Source: an uncultured Alphaproteobacteria bacterium
GTDB taxonomy: Bacteria; Pseudomonadota; Alphaproteobacteria; RF32; CAG-239
DNA length: 64,000 bases
Assembly: GCA_934254675.1 (NCBI GenBank)
Contig: CAKQLP010000004.1
Coordinates: forward strand, 62,001 to 126,000
Reading direction: 5' to 3'
In this document: piece after piece, positions 25,156 to 33,627 of the stretch
Numbering within the stretch: the first letter of the stretch is position 1
Layout: each line of letters begins with the position of its first letter
Translations under genes and position numbers: made by a program
The notes under the pieces: model-generated
The model's input: the letters and a program-made list of their open reading frames with translations, nothing else
Told to the model about the DNA's origin: nothing
The model's database searches: none

Positions 25156-28100
25156 ATGTTTAAAAACGTACTTTTTATAAAAACAACCAGTTTTGCCTCT
25201 TTTATTTCGTTGGGAATATCTTTAATTCCATTGTCGGCAAACGCCTACAATCTATCACCGTTATCTTTTTCCCAAATGTACAATCTGGCACAAAACGGCG
25301 AAGTCGAAGCTTTGCGGGCATCCGTCAGACGCGGAATGAATATAGACAGCCTCAATCAAAACGGAGACACAGGATTATGTGTTGCCGCACAAAACCGCGA
25401 TGCTTACACTTATAATGCTTTTCGCGCCGCCGGAGCGAATCCACGCCACCCTTGCGTTCAGAGAATCCGATATTATGAAAATTTTGTAAATTCATCTAAA
25501 GCAGTCTCTGTCACAGCAACTCCTCGTGAAGCCTATGGAACTATGGGAAAAGAAGAATTTAAAATTTCTCCGACAACATGGTGGCTTTTAGGTGGTTTAG
25601 CCATTGGCGGTGGAATTGTCGCCCTCGCTGCCGGCGGCGGTGGCGGTGGCGGAAGTAACAGTGATTCCGGCGAATCCGAAAGATACGACACAATCGGTTC
25701 TTCTTTAGGTTCTGCGGCATCTGTTATCAAATCAACATCCGGCACGGCAATTAACCACAGTAATTTTACCGTGAATAATGCGGATGAAAAAAAGATTGCT
25801 TCGTTAAATTTTAATAAAAACCCCTTAGAATCCGGAAAGTATTTAAATATTGTTCTTGAAGCGTTAAACGGAGGCTCTTATACAAATGCCGAAAATACAA
25901 ATTTGCAAATAACCTCCGGCGTCAACGCCATGGCCGCTGTCAACAATGCAACCGTCGTTAATAATGGATATATAAAAGCCGAATCATATAATGCCTCTGT
26001 CGGTATGATTGCAACCAACAATTCTCAAGCCATAAATAATGGCCGCGGTTCTATAAACGGCATTGATTTATATTTCTCCGGTTTTAATGAAAATAACACC
26101 TTATTAGGTATATATGCTGATAGCAATTCAACAATTACCAATAACGGAGAAATCCGCGGAACAGCAAAACAAGCTTCTAAAAACCCAAACCAAGAAGATG
26201 ATTCAGATGGCAGTTCCAACGACAGTTCTTCTTCCGATACTTCATCGACGACTTCTGTTTCTGGAACAATTGTCGGAATGGAAACAATGATTATGAACAC
26301 CGGTACCAAAGCTGTTAATGAAACTGTATCCGCCAAAAATAACGGCACCATAAAATTAAGCGCCGGTGACAACACAAATACCAGTAATGAAGTAAAAGTC
26401 AACCTTATCGGTATGGGTAGTTATCTAGATGACGGATTTTTAAACAACTCCAAAAATATTCAGCGCGCTGATAAAGCATATTTGGAAAATAATGGAAAAA
26501 TTGCTTTGGGTTATACTGGACAATATACGTTTGACAGCACAAAAACCTTGCGTAAAGGTTTAGGTGGCATTATCGGTATGCGCTCCGACGCCAATACAAC
26601 AGCATTAAACAATGGCACGATTGACATTGTGTTGACTGATAGTTCATCATCTTCTTCATCAGATTCCTCCAGTTCTTCCGTTGCTGTTGCCGCCGGCATG
26701 CAATCTGTCCACAGCGGTACAATCACCAACAATGAAACCGGAAAAATATATGTAACAACCACCGCAGACAACTCCAGAATAACCTATGGTATGATTGCCG
26801 TTGAAGGTTCGGGAACTGTGTCGGGACTTTATACAAATATAAAACAAACCATAAATAACAACGGACTTATACAAATTAAAGCCAGTAATGGTTATGGTAT
26901 GGCCTCTTATAACGGTGGCACTGTCGTCAACACCGGAAATATTATTTTAGGTTCAGATTCTAATGATTCCCGCTACCATGACAATATTGGCATATATGGT
27001 TCAAGCGACAGCACTTTAGCTAATCTTATAAATCAAGGAACTATTGATATTTATTCTTACAATTCAACGGCAATGCGCAATGATTTCAGCGGTGGCACAA
27101 CTTTAACCAACGATGGAATTATTAACGTTTATCAAAATGCCTCCGGAACAAATATTTTTAGTGGTAATTACAGTCGTGCTATTAACAACGGAACCATAGA
27201 TTATCGCGCTTTTTCCTCTGATTCCAGCAGTGGAAGTTCAGGAAGCGGAAGTTCCTCATCCGGAGATTCAACCACCTCTACGGACACAGGCTCTCTTGCG
27301 GACGCTTATTCCCTAAACGTTAAGCAAAAAATTATGACAACAAAATCTCCAACCGCCTCATCGGCAACAACCAGTACCACAGAAAAAGTTGAAAATTATG
27401 GTATAATAAAGGCTCTGTCATCAAATACGGCGGCTATGGCAGCGGAAACAAAACAAGGTCAAGCTTACAACAAAGGAACCATCAATATTGAAACAGATTC
27501 CGTTGTTAATAATAAACAATACAATGTCGGAATGTATATGGGAGCGGACACACTCTCTTCAGCTCAGTTAGCAAATGACGGAAACATAAATATTCGTTCC
27601 AACTACTCTGTTGGAATGGCTAGTGAATCAAATTCAATCTCCAGTGTGCTAAATCAAGAAAACGGCGTTATTAACGTTTATGGAAACAAATCCTTTGGCA
27701 TGTATTCAACCGGAAACAGTTATTTGTATAATAATGGAATTATAAATCTTTATGGTGATAACAATGTTGCCATTTATTCTAAGGGAACAGGAACAGGCGC
27801 AGATACACCATATATTAAAAACAATAAAGTCAAAATATACGGGAAATACGCCATTGTCTTCCAAATTGCGGGTAATGCTATTGTTGAAACCCCAGGATCT
27901 GTTGAGGCTTGCAATGCGTCTGAAGCCGGATGCAACGCGGAGGCTCTAAGCACCATGACTTATTATTATATTTCAAGCGGCGGCAACCTTACCTTAAGTG
28001 CAACTCAGAGTTTGACTGCCGGAACTTTAGTTAAACTGGCAAACAGCGGAAAAGTTAATATTTCTGAATCCGCGAATCTATCTCTTCTTTTGGGTGCCGA

Positions 28101-30132
28101 AAATGGTAAAATTATTGACGCATCTTCAGGCGGAACCGTTACAAACAATGGTACCTTAAATTTGTTTTCTACAAAAAATAGCACAGCCATTTCTGCCGGA
28201 AGCGGAGCAACTGTTGAAAATTACGGAAATATAAATATCGCACAAACAGACACAGCTTCTGGAACTGGAAATATCGGCATTTTATCCAGTGGAGCTAAAG
28301 TTAAAAATAATGGCAATATAACCATTAGCACTCAACATAGTTATGGTATGTCTATTTCCGATGGAACAACAACAAATAACAGCAACATAACTGTGACAAC
28401 AAGTAACAGCGCCGGCGTTTTGGTAACAGGCGGAGAATTTGAAAACGCTTCATCCGGCGTTATAACTGTTGGAAATGGAAATCCATTTATTAATGGCGGA
28501 TGTGGTATTGATGTTTCTGGCGGTACGGCAACAAATAATGGCGCAATTTATGTATATGGCACAAATTCTTCCGGTGTTCGCGTCAGAGGTGGTACATTTG
28601 AAAATACAGGAACAATTTATGTTGATCAAGGAAAGATGATTAGTCGATCCTACGGCATCTATGTCACCGGCGGCACAGCGAAAAACAGCGGTACTATTCA
28701 GGTGATTAACGGCGCAATTAACTATATTCCGGGTACTGTTGAAGATGAAAAAAATACTGCAAGCCAATCGCTTATGATGGTGAAAAATAATTCTAAATTT
28801 AAAAATAATGGAACAATTTCCACCGATACGGCTTGGAATTTTAACGAATCTGCCGACAGCAACAGTTATATATCTATTGGTAAAAACGGAACTTTTAAGG
28901 CGCCCCATTTAAGCGGAAAAGTTATGGCGGATGCTGATATCACTCAAAAAGGATTTGCGCAAGAATATCGCAACGACAACTCTTTTATCGGTCAAGACGA
29001 TGGTTTAGATATTGTCTCCGGCTCATATATGTTTAACGCTAAAAAAGAACAAAATTCTTCTGGAAACACCGATGTTGTCATGACGATGAAATCTTTTGAT
29101 GATATTGTTGCAAATAAAAATCTTTCGGATTATTTAACGCAAAATTATGCAGACAAAAAGGGAGAAACAACTTTTAATTTATTAAAAGGCCTGTCTTCGG
29201 CGCATACTTTTAATACGGCTATTAACAAAGAATTTGGCTTTAGCATGCTTCCTAACCTTGCTAAGCAAGATTTAGATGTTATTAAGAATATTCATCGGGT
29301 GGTAAATAATAACGCCCTGATAACAACAAATGAAGCCAATCGTTCAGTTGTAAATATTTTAACCTACCAGCAAAAAATTGGCAACAAGCAAAATGTTTCC
29401 GGTTATAAAGATAATGTAAAGGCTGTTTATGGTTTTAATGATTACCAAATTGCTCAAGATTGGCGTGTCGGATATGGTGCCACTGCCGCACGTTCTGATA
29501 GTGATTTTAACGACGACTCAAATCGTTATAATAATATGTTGGAGATTTTTGCGCCAATAATTTACAGTCATAACAATTTCAGGGTTTTAGCTGAACCTAA
29601 AGCTGGTTTCAGTAAAGGTCATTATCGTCGAAATGGCGCAGAAAAAATTTATAAAGCTGATTCAACAAATTATTTCTATGGAATTGATTTAGAAACAAAA
29701 TATACCCTTGATACGAATATTGCGCAATTAGAGCCGATTGCCGGATTTAATATAAACAATCTTAAAATGGATAAGCTTGAAGAAAGCAACAATGGTTTAA
29801 AAATTGATAATGATAATGTTTCATCTGTTCAATCTGTTATTGGTTTAGATATCAAAAATAAATTAGATATCTCCAAAGACAAATCTCTTACTGTTGTTGC
29901 CGGCGGACGTTATTTTCATGAATTTGGCAATAAATATTCCACAACAGCAACAATGCAGGATATGAATGGATTTTATGAAATTAAGAGCAATCGTTTTCAA
30001 CGCAATAGCGGTTTGCTGATGATGAAAGCGCAATATGATTATAAAAAACTTTCAGTCAGCGCAACAGTTAACACTCCGATTGAACATAAAAACAGTATTT
30101 ATTACTTATTTAACCTTGGATATAAATTTTAA
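25156..30132 (+). CDS. Autotransporter adhesin with N-terminal ankyrin-like segment
   Basis: This 1658-residue surface protein has a signal-like N-terminus (FIKTTSFASFISLGISLIPL). Two ankyrin-type repeats follow at about residues 35-110 (FSQMYNLAQNGEVEALRASV; MNIDSLNQNGDTGLCVAA). A hydrophobic stretch, WWLLGGLAIGGGIVALAA, and a poly-Gly linker come next. About 1200 residues of N-N-G-T/I-rich beta-helix repeats carry three Ser-rich insertions, near residues 360, 500 and 690. The C-terminus, from about residue 1365, is an autotransporter beta-barrel that ends with an aromatic residue (NLGYKF). I chose ATG 25156 because GAGGA lies upstream. The passenger probably mediates adhesion; the ankyrin and Gly-linker head is unusual. 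Confidence 0.85.
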   Translation: MFKNVLFIKTTSFASFISLGISLIPLSANAYNLSPLSFSQMYNLAQNGEVEALRASVRRGMNIDSLNQNGDTGLCVAAQNRDAYTYNAFRAAGANPRHPCVQRIRYYENFVNSSKAVSVTATPREAYGTMGKEEFKISPTTWWLLGGLAIGGGIVALAAGGGGGGGSNSDSGESERYDTIGSSLGSAASVIKSTSGTAINHSNFTVNNADEKKIASLNFNKNPLESGKYLNIVLEALNGGSYTNAENTNLQITSGVNAMAAVNNATVVNNGYIKAESYNASVGMIATNNSQAINNGRGSINGIDLYFSGFNENNTLLGIYADSNSTITNNGEIRGTAKQASKNPNQEDDSDGSSNDSSSSDTSSTTSVSGTIVGMETMIMNTGTKAVNETVSAKNNGTIKLSAGDNTNTSNEVKVNLIGMGSYLDDGFLNNSKNIQRADKAYLENNGKIALGYTGQYTFDSTKTLRKGLGGIIGMRSDANTTALNNGTIDIVLTDSSSSSSSDSSSSSVAVAAGMQSVHSGTITNNETGKIYVTTTADNSRITYGMIAVEGSGTVSGLYTNIKQTINNNGLIQIKASNGYGMASYNGGTVVNTGNIILGSDSNDSRYHDNIGIYGSSDSTLANLINQGTIDIYSYNSTAMRNDFSGGTTLTNDGIINVYQNASGTNIFSGNYSRAINNGTIDYRAFSSDSSSGSSGSGSSSSGDSTTSTDTGSLADAYSLNVKQKIMTTKSPTASSATTSTTEKVENYGIIKALSSNTAAMAAETKQGQAYNKGTINIETDSVVNNKQYNVGMYMGADTLSSAQLANDGNINIRSNYSVGMASESNSISSVLNQENGVINVYGNKSFGMYSTGNSYLYNNGIINLYGDNNVAIYSKGTGTGADTPYIKNNKVKIYGKYAIVFQIAGNAIVETPGSVEACNASEAGCNAEALSTMTYYYISSGGNLTLSATQSLTAGTLVKLANSGKVNISESANLSLLLGAENGKIIDASSGGTVTNNGTLNLFSTKNSTAISAGSGATVENYGNINIAQTDTASGTGNIGILSSGAKVKNNGNITISTQHSYGMSISDGTTTNNSNITVTTSNSAGVLVTGGEFENASSGVITVGNGNPFINGGCGIDVSGGTATNNGAIYVYGTNSSGVRVRGGTFENTGTIYVDQGKMISRSYGIYVTGGTAKNSGTIQVINGAINYIPGTVEDEKNTASQSLMMVKNNSKFKNNGTISTDTAWNFNESADSNSYISIGKNGTFKAPHLSGKVMADADITQKGFAQEYRNDNSFIGQDDGLDIVSGSYMFNAKKEQNSSGNTDVVMTMKSFDDIVANKNLSDYLTQNYADKKGETTFNLLKGLSSAHTFNTAINKEFGFSMLPNLAKQDLDVIKNIHRVVNNNALITTNEANRSVVNILTYQQKIGNKQNVSGYKDNVKAVYGFNDYQIAQDWRVGYGATAARSDSDFNDDSNRYNNMLEIFAPIIYSHNNFRVLAEPKAGFSKGHYRRNGAEKIYKADSTNYFYGIDLETKYTLDTNIAQLEPIAGFNINNLKMDKLEESNNGLKIDNDNVSSVQSVIGLDIKNKLDISKDKSLTVVAGGRYFHEFGNKYSTTATMQDMNGFYEIKSNRFQRNSGLLMMKAQYDYKKLSVSATVNTPIEHKNSIYYLFNLGYKF

Positions 30133-30159
30133 GAGTTATATCTTTAAAAATTATTTCGT

Positions 30160-30390
30160 AAAAAGAGGAAAAAAAGATGAAAAATAAGCTCAGCAAAGGT
30201 CTCTCTCTCTCTCTGTAAATCCTAAACATTCGATTTCAGAGCGTTTTAAAGCTTCTACACGCGTTTTTTGCCACTTTTTGAAAAAATTTGAGACAGAACA
30301 GAATCCCCTATTCTCCGTCATTCTCGGATTTATTCCGAGAATCCATGTCAAACAATCTTCTGTGGATACTCGGGTCAAGACCGAGTATGA
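30160..30390 (+). repeat. Repeat element, copy A (leader ORF, TC tract and two hairpins)
   Basis: Nearly identical over about 125 bp to 53925-54052 on the other strand, and both copies carry a pair of downstream hairpins. It holds a ribosome site, an ATG and a 15-nt alternating TC tract (30200-30214). An ATTCTCGGA stem-loop (30320-30342) and an ATACTCGG stem-loop (30366-30388) follow. The hairpins recur at 43585-43665. The ATG-to-hairpin distance (140 nt) is the same in copies A and B. Confidence 0.85.
30177..30218 (+). CDS. 13-residue leader ORF ending at a TC tract (copy A)
   Basis: ATG with AGAGGA upstream; the product is MKNKLSKGLSLSL and a stop. The same peptide is encoded in copy B with one synonymous base change. 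Deleting one TC unit would shift translation into a frame that stays open for about 100 codons, to 30481. It may be a silent or decayed phase-variable gene head, or simply part of a repeat. Confidence 0.45.
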   Translation: MKNKLSKGLSLSL

Positions 30391-30587
30391 CAAGGGTTTG
30401 CAATGTATTGAAACCGCGGAGAGTGGAGTAGCTATACCATATGCGGAAAATCAGCCCCTCTTCAGTATAAAAAAGATATGAATTGCCAAGCATATAGCTT
30501 AAATAAAATCATGCAAAAATGTAACACTTGTAATACTCAAAACTGCAATATAGGCGTCTTATTCAGTAATAATCCATATTAATAAAA

Positions 30588-30613
30588 AAAACTCTCCTTT
30601 CGGAGAGTCTTTT
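30588..30613 (-). terminator. Rho-independent terminator of tRNA-Leu
   Basis: On the minus strand ACTCTCC-GAAA-GGAGAGT is followed by seven T's, just beyond the tRNA 3' end. Confidence 0.85.
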
Positions 30614-30615
30614 TA

Positions 30616-30702
30616 TGGTGCGCTAGGCCAGACTTGAACTGGCACGGGATAAATCCCAACAGATTTTAAGTCTGCAGCGTCTACCGATTCCGCCACAAGC
30701 GC
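30616..30702 (-). tRNA. tRNA-Leu (anticodon TAA)
   Basis: An 87-nt class II tRNA with acceptor GCGCTTG-type pairing, D arm beginning TGGCGGAATCGG, anticodon loop CTTAAAA and a long variable arm (TTGGGATTTATCCCGT). The T arm with loop TTCAAGT and an encoded CCA complete it. Confidence 0.93.
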
Positions 30703-30790
30703 ATTACTAGATTTTATATACATAAATTTTTTTTCATTTGCAACATAAAACTTGTCTTTTTTTTGAAAATATGCTTAATTATTTTTGGAA

Positions 30791-30851
30791 AGAGGATAAA
30801 TCATCCTCTATATTAACTTTAGAATACGGCAGAAACAGCGTTTCGGTATTC
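30791..30851 (+). promoter_or_regulatory. Two hairpins in the psd 5' leader
   Basis: AGAGGAT/ATCCTCT (30791-30809) is a perfect 7-bp stem. A second, imperfect stem, GAATAC...GAAAC/GTTTC...GTATTC (30822-30851), ends a few bases before the GGGGAG ribosome site of psd. The arrangement could regulate translation of psd-pssA; function is not established. Confidence 0.4.
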
Positions 30852-30865
30852 TTTGGGGAGAACAA

Positions 30866-31573
30866 ATGAAGTCTGTCAACACATCTCTTCGTCATTATTT
30901 TTTTCCGAATATTAATGAAGACGGGTGGAAATTCATCAGCTTTTTTGCGTTTTTTTCGCTTATTATGGCTATTATATGGTTTCCGCTTGGTTGCTTTTCA
31001 TTTTTAATTACTATTTGGTGTTTTTACAGTTTTCGAGATCCTATTCGGGTAACACCTGTCTTATCTAGCGCCGTTCTGGCGCCGGCCGATGGCTATATTA
31101 TTGCCATCAACAAAGAAAAGGGGCCGGATGCTCTTGGTTTATCTAAAAGAAATTTCACCAAACTATGTGTTTATATCAGCCCTTTTGATGTAAATATCAA
31201 TAGAGTACCAATAAAAAGTACTATATCAAAAACTTTTTATGATTCTGGAAAAAAGTTTTCCGGCTCTAAAGAAAAAAATGATATTAGAAATGAAAAAATG
31301 TTGATTAGTTTTAAACATAGTAGCGGTCTTGAATTTGTTTTGCAACAAACTTCGCTATTTTGTAGCAAACGCATTGTCGATAATATAAAAAAAGGCGATG
31401 AATTAGCTGCCGGACAACGTTTTGGTTTTATTCGTTTTGGTTCTTATGTTGATTTATACTTGCCAGAAAAAATAGAACCTCAAGTTTGTGTGGGCCAATA
31501 TTTAATAGGCGGTGAAACAATTATTGCCGATATAAAATCAGATGCTCCCCGTATTGAAGGAGAAATAAGATAA
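30866..31573 (+). CDS. psd: Phosphatidylserine decarboxylase proenzyme
   Basis: Psd converts phosphatidylserine to phosphatidylethanolamine at the inner membrane. The 235-residue protein is of the short bacterial type: two N-terminal membrane helices (about residues 22-55), then FRDPIR and LAPADGYI. The self-cleavage region IRFGSYVDLYLP follows, whose Gly-Ser bond would yield the pyruvoyl group, then VGQYLIGGETIIA. Its stop overlaps the pssA start by one base (TAATG), giving a psd-pssA operon for PE synthesis. Two hairpins precede the ribosome site. Confidence 0.93.
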   Translation: MKSVNTSLRHYFFPNINEDGWKFISFFAFFSLIMAIIWFPLGCFSFLITIWCFYSFRDPIRVTPVLSSAVLAPADGYIIAINKEKGPDALGLSKRNFTKLCVYISPFDVNINRVPIKSTISKTFYDSGKKFSGSKEKNDIRNEKMLISFKHSSGLEFVLQQTSLFCSKRIVDNIKKGDELAAGQRFGFIRFGSYVDLYLPEKIEPQVCVGQYLIGGETIIADIKSDAPRIEGEIR

Positions 31574-32418
31574 TGACAAAAATTTATCAAAATAACCATT
31601 CATCCGCTATGCGCGGTGGAATAAAAAAGAAAGCTATCGGAAAATTTAAAGGCGTTCCATTTAGAAAAATGGCGCCAAATATTGTTACTTTAATGGCTTT
31701 ATGTTCAGGTGTTTCAACTATAAAATTTGCTATTATGCAAAATTGGACATTTGCTATTGTATGCTTATTTTTAGCCTGTGTTTTTGATGGTTTAGACGGA
31801 CGAGTTGCTCGCAAATTAAAAGCATCGTCAAAATTCGGCGCAGAGTTGGATTCTCTTTCCGACTTTGTCAGCTTTGGCGTTGCTCCGGCTATTTTAATGT
31901 ATCAATGGTGTCTCAATGGTATTCCGCATTGGGGATGGATTTTTACCCTTATGTTTTCAGCAGGCATGGCTATGCGGTTAGCTCGTTTTAACACAATGCT
32001 TGAAGACGCTTCAATTCCGGAATATTGGTCTCACTATTTTGTTGGTGTTCCGGCACCTATGGCCGCCGCTATTGCCGTTATGCCTTTGCTTATCTCATTT
32101 GCTTATCCGGAATATGATTTTATTTTGCGTAACAAATATTTGTGTAGCGCGCTTATGATTTTAGTCGCATACTTAATGGTTAGCCGCATTCCAACACTTT
32201 CTCTTAAAAAAACACGAATTAATGCTGATTATTTTTTACCCTTAATGATATTATTCGCATTATTTGTTAGCTGTCTTTTAACACAGCCATGGTTAACCTT
32301 AGGATTGTTTACTTTAGTTTACTTATTGACAATTCCATTCACTGTCATCAAATTTTTGCACGACAAACGCAATTATGAAAAAAACATGACAGCCGACGGC
32401 ACAGAAAAAAAAGAATAA
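31573..32418 (+). CDS. pssA: CDP-diacylglycerol-serine O-phosphatidyltransferase
   Basis: PssA makes phosphatidylserine from CDP-diacylglycerol and serine. The 281-residue polytopic protein shows the CDP-alcohol phosphotransferase signature in two parts: DGLDGRVAR, then GAELDSLSD, giving D-G-x2-A-R-x8-G-x3-D-x3-D. About eight hydrophobic segments follow. The C-terminus is charged. It is coupled to psd by a one-base overlap, so substrate and product enzymes are made together. A long terminator follows. Confidence 0.93.
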   Translation: MTKIYQNNHSSAMRGGIKKKAIGKFKGVPFRKMAPNIVTLMALCSGVSTIKFAIMQNWTFAIVCLFLACVFDGLDGRVARKLKASSKFGAELDSLSDFVSFGVAPAILMYQWCLNGIPHWGWIFTLMFSAGMAMRLARFNTMLEDASIPEYWSHYFVGVPAPMAAAIAVMPLLISFAYPEYDFILRNKYLCSALMILVAYLMVSRIPTLSLKKTRINADYFLPLMILFALFVSCLLTQPWLTLGLFTLVYLLTIPFTVIKFLHDKRNYEKNMTADGTEKKE

Positions 32419-32429
32419 ACACTTATGTA

Positions 32430-32500
32430 AAAAAAGACCTCATTTGGTTTTATCCAACTTTAAGAGTATGGTTCAAAATCAAAATGAGGTCTTTTTTTTT
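32430..32500. terminator. Bidirectional terminator between pssA and a convergent gene
   Basis: A perfect 16-bp stem (AAAAAAGACCTCATTT at 32430-32445 with its complement near 32482-32497) flanks an unusually long loop of about 36 bases. T-runs follow on both strands. It overlaps the stop of the convergent gene. Confidence 0.8.
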
Positions 32501-32777
32501 ATACAACGCCGCCAGTATGCAAACAGTAATCATGATTTTTAAGATTATAATTTTTATAAACTTCACACTCTGAACAAACGCATCCTTTATCTTGATAAAT
32601 ACAATTACTTTTTTCAAATGCGCAATATAGCTTTTCATAATGCTGTACCTTTTGTAAATTTTCTAAAGACTTTAAAAAATTCTCCGGCGCATTTTTCAAT
32701 TTACAATGCTCTGTATATGACGGACAAGTCATACAACGACATAATTTAATATTTTCAGCTGTTTTATCTACTTGCAT
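32499..32777 (-). CDS. Small Cys-rich protein, DUF2769-like
   Basis: This 92-residue protein has an ideal AGGAGG ribosome site five bases before its ATG. It contains nine or more cysteines in CxxC-like groups: LCRCMTCPSYTEHC, a central YCAFEKSNC, then CVCSECEVYKNYN and DYC. The N-terminal ENIKLCRCMTCPSY pattern resembles the DUF2769 family of small putative metal-binding proteins. The function is unknown. It is monocistronic, sharing a bidirectional terminator with pssA. Confidence 0.6.
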   Translation of the reverse strand: MQVDKTAENIKLCRCMTCPSYTEHCKLKNAPENFLKSLENLQKVQHYEKLYCAFEKSNCIYQDKGCVCSECEVYKNYNLKNHDYCLHTGGVV

Positions 32778-32845
32778 TTAAACCTCCTTTTGTTTTTACA
32801 AAATTTATATAAACATAAAGAGGAACTTAACAACCTAATCAAGAG

Positions 32846-33127
32846 TTATAGACGTTTAAACACTCCATCAATAATCGGAGGAAAATAAGATGTCATTTCC
32901 GGAGCCGATTTAACTATATCAACTCTTGCAAACATCGGTCCATTATGTAAAGCCTGTTCCAACTGTTGAATATTATCTTCCTTACCGGCCGCCAACACCA
33001 AAACATCTCCGTTTGACAAATTACAAACATAACCAGAAATTTTACCTATCTCCTTAACACGACGCAGAGTCCAAAAGCGAAATCCCACGCCTTGAACTCT
33101 GCCGCTAACTAAATAACATTTTTGCAT
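32846..33127 (-). CDS. acyP: Acylphosphatase
   Basis: This 93-residue enzyme hydrolyses acyl phosphates such as acetyl phosphate. The signature VSGRVQGVGFRFWT holds the catalytic Arg, and the usual Asn is present in YVCNLSNGDV. A C-terminal beta strand completes the ferredoxin-like fold. Its start shares one base with the stop of the ATP12-like gene. It is last in a minus-strand run asmA - ATP12-like - acyP. Confidence 0.93.
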   Translation of the reverse strand: MQKCYLVSGRVQGVGFRFWTLRRVKEIGKISGYVCNLSNGDVLVLAAGKEDNIQQLEQALHNGPMFARVDIVKSAPEMTSYFPPIIDGVFKRL

Positions 33128-33627
33128 TAATTTTTACCGTTTAAAAAATCATCTATTTCAAATAGCTCATTTTTAACACATTGGCGTCCTTGCTCGGCTT
33201 CATCATCTACGCCCCATGATTTACTTTGATAAAGTTCTTCTAAATATGCCAAATCAAAGGCTTCTGACGCCGATATCTTCTTTTCGGCAAAAGCCAACGC
33301 CAATAAAGGTGATTTTAGGCGTACCGCTGCCAAATAATACGCCGTAAGAGTTTTCAAACTCATTTTTTCTAAAATTTGTGTAAATACAGCGCGATTATTT
33401 TCATTTTGCGGCGGCGGTGTCAAACCATCCGTTTCTTTCAGCGTAATTTTAAAACGATTATTTAACCATTTTAAAACAGGCAGCCATTTTTCTGTTTGCA
33501 GTTTTTTAATATCTTCGTTGGCACTCCAAAACAAAATGACATCTGTAAAGGAAAATTCAACAAGTTTTTCAATAACTTCAGAACGATGTTCTTTTATATC
33601 TTTCTCTGCTTGTTTAAAATTTATCAT
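33127..33627 (-). CDS. Short ATP12-family F1-ATPase assembly protein
   Basis: ATP12 helps assemble F1-ATPase by binding free alpha subunits. The C-terminal half of the family is clear here (LLALAFAEKKISASEAFDLA, then ELYQSKSWGVDDEAEQ). The protein has only 166 residues, however, whereas most alphaproteobacterial homologues have about 230-250. The N-terminal beta domain with its xxGRPVxTP motif is missing. The ATG at 33625-33627 overlaps the asmA stop by four bases, and no in-frame upstream sequence supplies the missing part. It may be a natural short form or a domain loss. Confidence 0.7.
   Translation of the reverse strand: MINFKQAEKDIKEHRSEVIEKLVEFSFTDVILFWSANEDIKKLQTEKWLPVLKWLNNRFKITLKETDGLTPPPQNENNRAVFTQILEKMSLKTLTAYYLAAVRLKSPLLALAFAEKKISASEAFDLAYLEELYQSKSWGVDDEAEQGRQCVKNELFEIDDFLNGKN

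Noticed and set aside
30190..30393. Minus-strand ORF ending ECLGFTERERDLC in the repeat element
   Set aside because: It is the complementary strand of the TC-tract leader, recurs as a shadow at 53507-54022, and has no ribosome site.
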